Of a stretch of DNA of 64,000 nucleotides, positions 56,179-64,000 are shown piece by piece. Source of the DNA: RPQJ01 sp963731105. GTDB taxonomy: Bacteria; Pseudomonadota; Gammaproteobacteria; Steroidobacterales; Steroidobacteraceae. Numbering within the stretch: position 1 is the stretch's first letter; each line of letters opens with the position of its first letter. Location: NCBI GenBank assembly GCA_963731105.1, contig CAVSUM010000005.1, positions 1 through 64,000 on the forward strand, given 5' to 3'. The notes beneath the pieces are model-generated. The model searched no databases and was not told the origin of the DNA. It was given only the letters and a program-made list of their open reading frames with translations. A program made the translations under genes and the position numbers.

Positions 56179-57697
56179 ATGCAGATCCTTCCACCCGAAA
56201 TCGATTTTGCGGTGCGTCGCCGCCCCGCCGGCGCGAGCGTCGCGGGCCTCGCCCGCGCCGACGCGGCCGCCTTCGTGGTCGACGAAACCGCCGCCGCGGC
56301 AGCGCTCGGCCGGCTGCCGCATGCCGAATTGTGGCGGACCCTGCATCGCAGCGTGCGGCGCGCCGAGCAGGCGCCGCTGCTGGTCACCCGACTGCCCAAT
56401 GCACGGCACACGCTGGCCGCCGTGGGATTGCTGCGCGACGGTGCGAGCGCCTTCGAGCGGCTCGACCTCGCCGGCAAGCTGATGCGCGAACTGGTGAAGC
56501 CTGGCGTGGCTACGCTGCAGTGCCATGCGGCCCTCGGCGATCCGGAGGCGTCCGCGGCGATGCTCGAGGCCCTGGCGAGCGCTGCGCTGGCGGCCGCCGC
56601 ACCGATGCCGCAGCGCAAGTCGCAGCCGCCGCCCGCCGCCGTGCTGCGCACGATCGACGTGCACGGCGGCCGCGCCGCCGACCTCGAGGATGCGCAGGCG
56701 GTGGCAGCCGGCAACCACCTCGCCCGCTGGCTGACGACGCTGCCGCCGAACGAGCTCGACTGCGTCGCCTATCGCCGCGCCCTCGGCCGGCTCGCAAAGC
56801 GTGAGGGCTGGGCGTTCCGGTTCTACGACGAAGCCGCGCTGCGCCGCCTCGGCGCGGGCGCGTTCCTTGCCGTGTCTCGCGCCAACGACCATCGTGGCGC
56901 CGGCATCGTGCGCCTCACCTATCGACCGCGCGGCGGTCGTCGTGGCGCCCGCATCGGCCTGGTCGGCAAGGGCATCTGCTTCGACACCGGCGGCATCAAC
57001 CTCAAGGCCCACGCCGGCATGTACCTGATGCACGGTGACATGCAGGGCAGCGCCGTGGCCGTCGGCACGCTACTGGCGCTGACGCGCCGAAACGCTCCTC
57101 TACACCATCGACTGCTGGCTCGCGCTCACCGAGAACGAGATCGGGGCGCGCGCCTACCGGCCGCAGGAAGTGGTGCAGGCGCTGAACGGCGTCACCATCC
57201 AGGTGGTGCACAGCGATGCGGAGGGCCGCATGGTGCTGGCGGACACGCTCGCCCTAGCAGCGCGCGAGAAGCCGGCACTGCTGGTCGACTTCGCCACGCT
57301 GACCGGCGCCTGCGTCAACGCGCTGACCGAACGTTACAGCGGCGCATTCACCAACCACCCGGCACTCGAGGCATCGCTGGTGGCGGCAGGTCGCGCGAGC
57401 GGCGAGCGCGTCTGGTGCTTCCCGATGGAGCGCGATTTCGACACCGAGCTCGAGAGCACGATCGCCGACGTCATGCAGTGCACGCTGGGGTCGCGTGGCG
57501 ACCACATCCTCGCGGCACGATTCCTGAACCGGTTCGTACCCCGGGACGTGCCGTGGGCACACGTCGACCTGTCGTCGAGCGAGCGCAAGGGCGGCCTGGC
57601 GCACATTCCCACCGAGTTCACCGGCTTCGGGGTGCGCTTTGCGACGCGGCTGCTCGGCGACGGCACGCTGCTTCGCGAGCTGGGGCCAAGCCGGTGA
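56179..57697 (+). CDS. M17 leucyl aminopeptidase family protein, one frameshift
   Basis: A second, divergent M17 peptidase. The first frame includes LARWLTTLPPNELDCVAYRR and the metal segment VGKGICFDTGGINLKAHAGM with MYLMHGDMQGSAVAVGTLLA. After an extra C near 57090 it continues ETLLYTIDCWLALTENEIGA, then VVHSDAEGRMVLADTLALAA (family signature) and VDFATLTGACVNALTERYSG. Corrected length is 505 residues. It starts 98 bp from aceE in divergent orientation, and the pyrC start overlaps its stop. Confidence 0.88.
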
Positions 57698-58732
57698 CGG
57701 TGCTGCGCATCCGCCGCCCCGACGACTGGCACCTGCACCTGCGCGACGGCGCGCACATGGCCGCCGTGCTGCCCTTCACGGCGGCTCGCTTTGCCCGCGC
57801 GCTGGTCATGCCGAACCTGAAGCCACCGATGACCACCACCGCTGCGCTCGCGCAGTACCGCGCGCGCATCCTGCAGGCGCTGCCGGCCGGCCTGGACTTC
57901 CAGCCGCTCATGACGCTGTATCTGACGGACCGCACGCCGCCGGCCGAGATCCACGCCGCGAAGGCGAGCGGCTTCGTGGTGGGCGCCAAGCTGTATCCGG
58001 CCGGCGCGACCACGCATTCGGACGCCGGGGTCACGTCGATCGATCACTGCTGGGGCACGCTCGAGACGATGGCCGAGAGCCGGCCTCGTGCTGCAGGTGC
58101 ACGGCGAGGTGACTGCGACTGACGTCGACGTCTTCGACCGCGAGCGTGTGTTCGTCGACCGCGTGCTGTCGCGCATCGTCGAGCGCGTGCCGGCGCTGAA
58201 GGTGGTGTTCGAGCACGTCACCACGGCGGCCGCAGTCGAGTTCGTGCGCAGCGCGCGCGCCGGCGTTGCCGCCACGATCACGCCGCAGCATCTGCTGCTC
58301 AATCGCAATGCGATGTTCGACGGCGGCCTCCGCCCGCATCACTACTGCCTGCCGGTGCTGAAGCGCGAGCGCGATCGCGAGGCGCTGGTCGCCGCCGCCA
58401 CTGGCGACGATCCGCGTTTCTTCCTCGGCACCGACAGTGCGCCGCACGCCCGCCACACCAAGGAGGCGGCCTGTGGTTGCGCGGGTGTCTTCTCCGCGCA
58501 TGCCGGCATCGAGCTGTATGCAGAGGCATTCGAGGCCGCCGGTCGCCTGGATCGGCTCGAGGCGTTCGCGGCCGAGCGCGGCGCCGACTTTTACGGCGTG
58601 CCGCGCAATGCCGGCCACATCACGCTCGAGTCGGGTGAGTGGCCCGTGCCCGCGAGCTACCCGTTCGGCGACGACGAACTGGTGCCGATGCGCGGCGGCG
58701 GCACGCTGGGCTGGCGACTGGTGACCGAGTGA
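57694..58732 (+). CDS. pyrC: Dihydroorotase (E. coli PyrC type), one frameshift
   Basis: A di-zinc amidohydrolase of pyrimidine synthesis. The first frame shows RRPDDWHLHLRDGAHMAAVL (HxH zinc ligands), ARALVMPNLKPPMTT and GFVVGAKLYPAGATTHSDAG (carboxylated Lys). After an extra A near 58079 comes LVLQVHGEVTATDVDVFDRE (His ligand), then VVFEHVTTAAAV (His), and FFLGTDSAPHARHTKEAACG (catalytic Asp). Corrected length is 345 residues. It starts at a GTG overlapping the M17 stop and overlaps the RNase T start. Confidence 0.93.
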
Positions 58733-59412
58733 ACATCCCGGATCTCACGGCGCGCATCGCCAGCCGCTTCCGGGGCTTCCTGCCGGTCGCGGTGGACGTC
58801 GAGACGGGTGGCTTCAACGCGGCCACGGACGCGCTGCTCGAACTCGGCGCCGTGGTCATCGACATGACACCGGGCGGCGAGCTGCGCCCGGGGACGACCC
58901 TGCGCTACCACGTGCAGCCGTTCCACGGCTCGCGCATCGACCCGGCCTCGCTCGCCGTGAACGGCATCGACCCGCACCACCCGCTGCGGCCCGCCATGCC
59001 GGAGAAGGAGGCGCTCACGCAGTTTTTCCGCGAGGTGCGCAAGGCCGTGCGCGAGGCGGACTGCACGCGCGCGATCCTCGTCGGCCACAACGCGTCGTTC
59101 GATCTCGGATTCCTGAATGCGGCGGCCGCCCGTGTCGACATGAAGCGCAACCCGTTCCACCCGTTCTCGAGCTTCGACACCGCCACGCTCGGGGGTGTCG
59201 CGCTCGGCCAGACGGTGCTGTCGCGCGCGGTGACGGCCGCGGGCCTCGACTGGGACCCGGCCGGCGCCCATTCGGCGATCTACGATGCCGAGCGCACCGC
59301 GGCACTCTTTTGCCGCATCTGCAATCGGTTCCGCTTCATGTACGAGGAAGCGCTCGAGCGCGCGCCTGAACTCGCAGCCTATGACGAGGACCGGTTACCG
59401 CCGGTCGACTGA
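58729..59412 (+). CDS. rnt: Ribonuclease T
   Basis: A 227-residue DEDDh exonuclease that trims the 3' ends of tRNA and other stable RNAs. Active-site residues are in PVAVDVETGGFNAATDALLE (Asp, Glu), LVGHNASFDLGFLNAAAARV (Asp) and AHSAIYDAERTAALF (His, Asp). Start is a GTG overlapping the pyrC stop by four bases. The gene pair pyrC-rnt is frequent in gammaproteobacteria. Confidence 0.94.
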   Translation: MNIPDLTARIASRFRGFLPVAVDVETGGFNAATDALLELGAVVIDMTPGGELRPGTTLRYHVQPFHGSRIDPASLAVNGIDPHHPLRPAMPEKEALTQFFREVRKAVREADCTRAILVGHNASFDLGFLNAAAARVDMKRNPFHPFSSFDTATLGGVALGQTVLSRAVTAAGLDWDPAGAHSAIYDAERTAALFCRICNRFRFMYEEALERAPELAAYDEDRLPPVD

Positions 59413-59535
59413 GCGTGGCAGCAACCGGGGCGGCCGTGCAATGGCCGTCGCCGACCGCACCGACCAGAATCCGTGCGCCCGCGGTCCCCGAACCTAGACG
59501 TGTAGCATGCCGGCAACCCGGCAGGGACGTGGATC

Positions 59536-60948
59536 ATGGACCTGGCTCCCGACAGTCTGGTGCTTCTCTCGCGTATCCAGTTCGCGTTCACCGTCAGCTT
59601 CCACATCATTTTCCCGGCCTTCACGATCGGCCTGTCGGCTTTCATCGCCACCCTGCTGATCGCCCACTTGCGCACCGGCCGTGAGCATTACCGCACCCTG
59701 GCGCGGTTCTGGACCAAGGTCTTCGCAGTCTCCTTCGCGATGGGAGTGGTGTCGGGCATCGTGCTGTCCTATCAGTTCGGCACGAACTGGAGCCGATTCT
59801 CGGAAATCACCGGCAACGTCATCGGCCCGGTGATCGGCTACGAGGTACTGACCGCGTTCTTCCTCGAGGCCACCTTCCTCGGCGTCATGCTGTTCGGCGG
59901 CGACCGGGTGCCGAGGTGGTTGCATGCGACGTCGGCCGTCATCGTCGCCTTCGGCACCGCGCTGTCGGCGTTCTGGATTCTCTCCGCCAACAGCTGGATG
60001 CAGACGCCGACCGGCTTCGAGATGCGCGATGGCATCGCCTACCCGGTGAGCTGGTTCCAGATCGTCTTCAACCCGAGCTTCCCGTATCGCTTCATCCACA
60101 TGCTCGTGGCGGCCTACCTCACCACGTCGCTGGTGGTGCTGGCGGTCGGTGCTCGTTACCTGCTCGCGGGCCGCTTCGTCGAGGAAGGCAAGACCATGGC
60201 GCGCATGGGCGTGGGCATGCTGGCGGTGCTTGCGCCGTTGCAGCTCGTGATCGGCGACTTCCACGGCCTCAACACTGCAAAGCACCAGCCCGCCAAGGTG
60301 GCGGCGATGGAGGCGCACTGGGACGGCAGCCAGCCCGCCGACCTCGTGCTGTTCGCGTGGCCGGACGCGAAGGCCGAGCGCAATCGCCTCGAGCTGTCGA
60401 TCCCGAAGGGCGCGAGCCTGATCATCACGCACGACCCGAACGGACTCTTCCCCGGGCTCAAGGACTTCGCGCCTGAGGACCGGCCACCGGTGTGGCCGGT
60501 GTTCTTCTCGTTCCGCATCATGGTGGCGATCGGCCTCGCGATGATCGCGATCGGGCTCGTGGGCGCCTGGCTGTGGTGGCGCGGCCGGCTGTTCGATGCG
60601 CGCTGGTTCCTCAAGCCCGTCGGCTACACGTGGTCGCTCGGCTTCATCGCCATCCTCGCCGGCTGGATGGTCACCGAGATCGGCCGCCAGCCGTGGGTGG
60701 TGCACGGTGTGCTGCGCACCGCGCAGGCGACCTCGCCGGTGCTCACGTCCACCGTGGCAATCTCGCTCGCGCTGTTCGTTTTCGTCTACTGCGTGGTGTT
60801 CGGGATGGGCGTGCTGTACATACGCCGGCTGCTGCAGAAGGGGCCCTCGCAGACGGCGCACGGGCCGGACCAGCCGCTGCCGAATCGTCCGCTCTCCGCG
60901 GCACAGCGGGCGACGCGAGAGGCGCTGACGACCGGGGGCGCGCCATGA
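59536..60948 (+). CDS. cioA: Cytochrome bd-type quinol oxidase subunit I (CioA-like)
   Basis: A 470-residue subunit with about nine helices. Haem-ligand His residues are in RIQFAFTVSFHIIFPAFTIG (His near 22) and FPYRFIHMLVAAYLTTSLVV, and the Met ligand region is near ANSWMQTPTGFEMRDG. The quinol loop after LVIGDFHGLNTAKHQPAKVA is short, as in the cyanide-insensitive CIO subgroup. It reduces oxygen to water without proton pumping. The cydB-like gene overlaps its stop by four bases. Confidence 0.92.
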   Translation: MDLAPDSLVLLSRIQFAFTVSFHIIFPAFTIGLSAFIATLLIAHLRTGREHYRTLARFWTKVFAVSFAMGVVSGIVLSYQFGTNWSRFSEITGNVIGPVIGYEVLTAFFLEATFLGVMLFGGDRVPRWLHATSAVIVAFGTALSAFWILSANSWMQTPTGFEMRDGIAYPVSWFQIVFNPSFPYRFIHMLVAAYLTTSLVVLAVGARYLLAGRFVEEGKTMARMGVGMLAVLAPLQLVIGDFHGLNTAKHQPAKVAAMEAHWDGSQPADLVLFAWPDAKAERNRLELSIPKGASLIITHDPNGLFPGLKDFAPEDRPPVWPVFFSFRIMVAIGLAMIAIGLVGAWLWWRGRLFDARWFLKPVGYTWSLGFIAILAGWMVTEIGRQPWVVHGVLRTAQATSPVLTSTVAISLALFVFVYCVVFGMGVLYIRRLLQKGPSQTAHGPDQPLPNRPLSAAQRATREALTTGGAP

Positions 60949-61958
60949 CGGGCCTCGAGTACACGGTGCCGGTGATCTGGGCACTGCTGATCGGCACGGC
61001 GATCGCGCTCTACATCGTGCTCGACGGTTTCGACCTCGGCCTCGGGATCCTCTTCCCGTTTTTCCGCAGCGAGCAGGATCGCGACCAGATGATGAACTCG
61101 GTCGCGCCGTTCTGGGACGGCAACGAGACCTGGCTGGTCCTCGGTGGCGGCGGCCTTTGGGTGGCGTTCCCGAAGGCCTACGCGGTGATCATGCCGGCGT
61201 TGTACCTGCCGGTGATCCTGATGCTGCTGGCGCTCATCTTCCGCGGCGTGGCCTTCGAGTTCCGCTGGGTCGCCAAGCCACGCCACCGCAAGTGGGACGT
61301 CGCCTTCGCGGCCGGCTCCACGGTGGCCGCGCTGAGCCAGGGCGTTATCCTCGGCGGGCTCATCCAGGGCATCACGGTGGTGGACGGCCAGTTCGCCGGC
61401 GGCGCCTTCGACTGGCTCACGCCCTTCACGCTGATGTGTGGCGTCGGCGTCGTGGCGGGCTACGCGCTGCTCGGCTCGACCTGGCTGATGATGAAGACCG
61501 AGGGACCGGTCGAGGTGCGCGCGCGCCGCACGGCCCCGCGCCTGCTGGGCGTGTTACTGCTGTTCGTCGGGGTCGTCAGCGTCTGGACGCCGCTGATGAT
61601 CGAGCGCATCGCCGAGCGCTGGTTCAGCCTGCCGAACCTCTTCTTGCTCGCGCCAGTGCCGCTCGCAACCTTGCTGCTCGCCTGGACCTGCTGGCGCGGC
61701 ACGCTGGCCGGCCGTACCGTGCTGCCGTTCCTCTCGGCCGTCGGCATCTTCATGCTCGCCTACGCCGGGCTCGTGATCTCGAACGCGCCGTGGCTGGTGC
61801 CGCCCACGCTCACGATCTGGGACACCGCTGCCTACGTCGGCTCACAGGTGTTCATGCTGATCGGCACCACGCTGCTGCTGCCGATGGTGCTCGGCTACAC
61901 GGTGTTCGTGTTCTGGGTGTTCCGCGGCAAGCTGCGCCCCGGCGAGGGTTACCACTAG
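60945..61958 (+). CDS. cioB: Cytochrome bd-type quinol oxidase subunit II (CioB-like)
   Basis: A 337-residue subunit. VIWALLIGTAIALYIVLDGF and DLGLGILFPFFRSEQDRDQM are the family N-terminus, VAPFWDGNETWLVLGGGGLW the signature, followed by ALIFRGVAFEFRW. About eight helices are seen. No CydX/CydZ-like small subunit gene follows; the convergent grxD gene is 17 bp away. Frame intact. Confidence 0.93.
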   Translation: MTGLEYTVPVIWALLIGTAIALYIVLDGFDLGLGILFPFFRSEQDRDQMMNSVAPFWDGNETWLVLGGGGLWVAFPKAYAVIMPALYLPVILMLLALIFRGVAFEFRWVAKPRHRKWDVAFAAGSTVAALSQGVILGGLIQGITVVDGQFAGGAFDWLTPFTLMCGVGVVAGYALLGSTWLMMKTEGPVEVRARRTAPRLLGVLLLFVGVVSVWTPLMIERIAERWFSLPNLFLLAPVPLATLLLAWTCWRGTLAGRTVLPFLSAVGIFMLAYAGLVISNAPWLVPPTLTIWDTAAYVGSQVFMLIGTTLLLPMVLGYTVFVFWVFRGKLRPGEGYH

Positions 61959-61975
61959 CCCGACCGGGCGGCCGC

Positions 61976-62302
61976 TCAAGCCTTCTGGGTTACGCCAGCC
62001 TCGGTCAGCAGCTGCTGCAGCTCGCCCTTCTGGTACATCTCGGTGAGGATGTCGGAGCCGCCCACCAGCTCGCCGTTCACGTACAGCTGCGGGAACGTCG
62101 GCCAGTTCGAGTAGCGCTTGAGCGCCTCGCGCAGCTCGGGATCCTCGAAGATGTTCACGAAGCCGAAGCTCGCGCCGCACGCCTCGAGCGTGCGCACCGC
62201 CGAGGCGGAGAAGCCGCACTGCGGGAAGTCCGGCGTGCCCTTCATGTACAGCACGACGGGATTCGACTTCAGCTGTTCCTGGATGCGCTGGATGACGTCC
62301 AC
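61976..62302 (-). CDS. grxD: Monothiol glutaredoxin GrxD
   Basis: A 108-residue monothiol glutaredoxin. The active site is KGTPDFPQCGFSASAV (CGFS), with WPTFPQLYVNGELVGGSDIL for glutathione binding. GrxD-type proteins carry 2Fe-2S clusters bridged by glutathione. It lies 3 bp downstream of the DUF1289 gene's stop region on the same strand, so they are cotranscribed. Confidence 0.95.
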   Translation of the reverse strand: MDVIQRIQEQLKSNPVVLYMKGTPDFPQCGFSASAVRTLEACGASFGFVNIFEDPELREALKRYSNWPTFPQLYVNGELVGGSDILTEMYQKGELQQLLTEAGVTQKA

Positions 62303-62305
62303 TGT

Positions 62306-62518
62306 TTAATCCTCGGCCGCGCTGGCCGCGGCAGTTGTGGCGCGCCGCTCGTCGGCGCGCACCCGTTCGATCCGTGCGATCACGGCCCATTGCTCGTCCG
62401 GGCCCATGCGGGCCCAGCGGGCGATCTCGGTGACGTTGCGACGGCAACCCATGCAGCAACCGTGCTCGTCCAGCACGCAGACGTTGATGCAGGGTGAAAC
62501 CGGACCCGATCGAGCCAT
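62306..62518 (-). CDS. DUF1289 protein
   Basis: A 70-residue protein with the DUF1289 Cys pattern SPCINVCVLDEHGCCMGCRR and TEIARWARMGPDEQWAVIAR. The Cys residues suggest metal or cluster binding; function unknown. I start at the ATG at 62518 (MARSGPVS), five residues inside a longer frame. It precedes grxD on the same strand. Confidence 0.8.
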   Translation of the reverse strand: MARSGPVSPCINVCVLDEHGCCMGCRRNVTEIARWARMGPDEQWAVIARIERVRADERRATTAAASAAED

Positions 62519-62549
62519 GGCGTTGCCGTCCACCCCGCCCCGCGAGGCG

Positions 62550-62578
62550 TTGAATTATGGGGATGCCTCGCCTATTCT
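62550..62578 (+). promoter_or_regulatory. Candidate sigma-70 promoter of the PuuD-like gene
   Basis: TTGAAT (62550-62555) and TATTCT (62573-62578) are separated by exactly 17 bp and stand out in this G+C-rich sequence. Transcription would start near 62585, about 70 bp before the ATG at 62656. Supported by sequence pattern only. Confidence 0.4.
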
Positions 62579-62655
62579 TCAAACGACGTGCAGCGACCCC
62601 GCCTCCGGCGACAACTCCTACGGGCGCTGCGGCATTCATCCGGGAGGCTTCCAGA

Positions 62656-63258
62656 ATGAACCCATTGAACTCGGTTCGTGGCGCAATCACGACCGGATTC
62701 GTCGCGGCGCTCGTCCTGTCGCTGCTGATCGGCCCGACGGCGTTCGGCGAGTTGAGCCTGGCGCGCTGGTTGCACATCGTGACAGGCATCACCTGGATCG
62801 GCCTGCTCTACTACTTCAACCTGGTGCAGATCCCGGCCCTCGCCGACGCGGCCGCGGACAAGGGCGGCCCCGGCGGCGCCGGCATCGGCAAGTACGTCGC
62901 GCCTCGCGCGCTGCTGTGGTTCCGCTACTCGGCGCTCGCCACTTGGTTCACCGGCGCCTGGTATCTCGGGCGCTCGGGCAATTTCGTCGGCGCCTTCACG
63001 CTCGGCCTCGGCGGCGATTTCGTGAACTATTACCAGCTGATCATCGGCATCGGTGCCTGGCTCGGCACGATCATGCTGTTCAACGTCTGGGTCCTGATCT
63101 GGCCGAACCAGCGCAAGGTGCTCGGGCTGGTCGCCGCCAGCGACGAGGAAAAGGCTCGCGCACGGCGCACCGCTCTGCTCGCCTCGCGCACCAATTTCGT
63201 GCTGTCGTTGCCGATGCTGCTGTGCATGGGTTCAGCGACCCACGGCCTGCCGTTCTGA
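62656..63258 (+). CDS. PuuD-like (urate hydroxylase N-terminal domain) membrane protein
   Basis: A 200-residue protein with about four to five helices. TGFVAALVLSLLIGPTAFGE is the first, LARWLHIVTGITWIGLLYYF carries the conserved His, and FNLVQIPALAD follows. Further on is GGDFVNYYQLIIGIGAWLGT leading to MLFNVWVLIWPNQRKVLGLV. This matches the membrane domain of PuuD-type proteins, but there is no C-terminal cytochrome c, so urate oxidation is doubtful. GGGAGG upstream of the ATG is a good SD. nadC follows directly. Confidence 0.75.
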   Translation: MNPLNSVRGAITTGFVAALVLSLLIGPTAFGELSLARWLHIVTGITWIGLLYYFNLVQIPALADAAADKGGPGGAGIGKYVAPRALLWFRYSALATWFTGAWYLGRSGNFVGAFTLGLGGDFVNYYQLIIGIGAWLGTIMLFNVWVLIWPNQRKVLGLVAASDEEKARARRTALLASRTNFVLSLPMLLCMGSATHGLPF

Positions 63259-63259
63259 C

Positions 63260-64000
63260 GTGAGCTTGCCAGCACTGCCAGTCGATCTCGCCGAGCAGGT
63301 CGCCCGCGCCCTGGCCGAGGACGTCGGCGGCGGTGACCTCACGGCCGCCCTCGTTCCCGCCGGACGCACCGGACGCGCAACGGTCATCACGCGCGAGCCG
63401 GCGGTCCTCTGCGGCCGCCCGTGGTTTGACGAGGTGTTCCGGCAGCTCGATCCCGCGGTGCGCGTGCACTGGGCCGCCGACGAAGGCGCTGACGTCGTGC
63501 CCAACCAGTTGCTGTGCCGACTCGAGGGGCCGGCGCGTTCATTGCTCACCGGGGAGCGCTCCGCGCTCAATTTCCTGCAGACGCTGTCGGGCACCGCCAC
63601 CGTCACGCGGCGCTACGCCGCGGTGGTGGCCGGCCTGCACTGTCGCATCCTCGACACCCGCAAGACGCTGCCCGGCCTGCGCCGGGCGCAGAAATACGCG
63701 GTGCGCTGCGGCGGCGGCAGCAATCACCGCATGGGGCTGTACGACGGCATCCTGGTCAAGGAAAACCACATCATGGCGGCCGGCTCGATCGCCGCCGCGG
63801 TCGCCGCGGCACGGGCGGCCGGCGACCACCGTGCCGGTCGAGGTCGAGGTGGAGGCGCTCGACGAGCTGCGCCAGGCGCTCGACGCAGGCGCCGACATGG
63901 CCTTGCTGGATGAGTTCAGCCTCGACGACCTGCGGGCCGCGGTGGCGATGAGCGGGACGCATCCGCGCGGGCCGATCAAGCTCGAGGCGTCGGGCAGCGT
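63260..64000 (+). CDS. nadC: Nicotinate-nucleotide pyrophosphorylase, frameshifted and cut by window end
   Basis: Quinolinate phosphoribosyltransferase of NAD synthesis. DVGGGDLTAALVPAGRTGRA is the N-terminal motif, LLTGERSALNFLQTLSGTAT the helix with PRPP contacts, LDTRKTLPGLRRAQKYAVRC the signature, and HRMGLYDGILVKENHIMAAG the quinolinate site. An extra G near 63821 breaks the frame; the corrected continuation is TTVPVEVEVEALDELRQALD, then GADMALLDEFSLDDL, and on to the window edge (IKLEASGS). Start is a GTG one base after the preceding stop. The 3' end is outside the window. Confidence 0.93.

Overview
The window is a contiguous piece of a very G+C-rich bacterial chromosome. It is packed with short-gap operons, many with ATGA start/stop overlaps. 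Gene order points to a gammaproteobacterium, with Xanthomonadales- or Steroidobacter-like orders as the best guess: lptG-lptF facing pepA-holC-valS, purM-purN-DUF3108 facing dcd, hda next to a CDP-alcohol transferase and DUF2066, rnfABCDGE-nth, mrp near metG, and aceE-aceF-lpdA. No rRNA, tRNA, CRISPR array, insertion sequence or prophage was seen. This is inference from synteny, not a database result.

Layout. 1-6 kb: the tail of an M20 peptidase, a SLOG-like protein with two membrane-helix pairs, an unknown gene, a cytochrome c'/cytochrome b561 pair, an SbtA/SbtB-type pair and an RDD protein. 6-13.4 kb: LPS export permeases lptG/lptF, then pepA-holC-small ORF-valS. 13.3-18.5 kb: MoxR ATPase, DUF58, transglutaminase (TgpA type), an acyl-CoA-binding protein and an MtfA-like peptidase. 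18.8-23.8 kb (minus strand): MFS transporter, prfC, rimI, type-4 uracil-DNA glycosylase, pssA. 23.9-32.7 kb: proS, lytic transglycosylase, acylphosphatase, DUF4398 lipoprotein, WrbA, DUF2069, hda, CDP-alcohol transferase, DUF2066, purM, purN, DUF3108. 33.1-39.5 kb: dcd, mrp, a HEAT-repeat/Ser-Thr kinase fusion followed by two PilT-like ATPases. 39.6-47.7 kb: metG, the complete Rnf complex, nth, DUF1841. 47.7-50.2 kb: DUF692/DUF2063 (MNIO-type) pair and a sulfotransferase. 50.2-56.1 kb: the pyruvate dehydrogenase complex. 56.2-64 kb: a second M17 peptidase, pyrC, RNase T, a cyanide-insensitive-type bd oxidase, grxD, DUF1289, a PuuD-like membrane protein and nadC (cut by the window end).

Two signals run through the whole window. 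First, at least fifteen otherwise well-conserved genes carry single-base indels, nearly all +1 insertions, including essential ones (valS, lptG, nadC, pyrC). metG also has an in-frame stop before its tRNA-binding domain. Correcting one insertion restores family-typical lengths almost every time, so base-calling errors in the assembly are the simplest reading.

Second, the only two intergenic gaps over 300 bp are both filled by a pair of large palindromic elements. Each element has its own unrelated but self-complementary arms of about 24-40 bp around a conserved core of about 60 nt. The core folds into two hairpins with near-identical hexaloops and covarying stems. All four copies lie in sense orientation at the 3' end of a gene. 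I consider this the best candidate for an undescribed system here. Smaller repeats (GC-rich palindromes inside mtfA and aceF, and two 5 x 7-bp arrays) also touch coding sequence.
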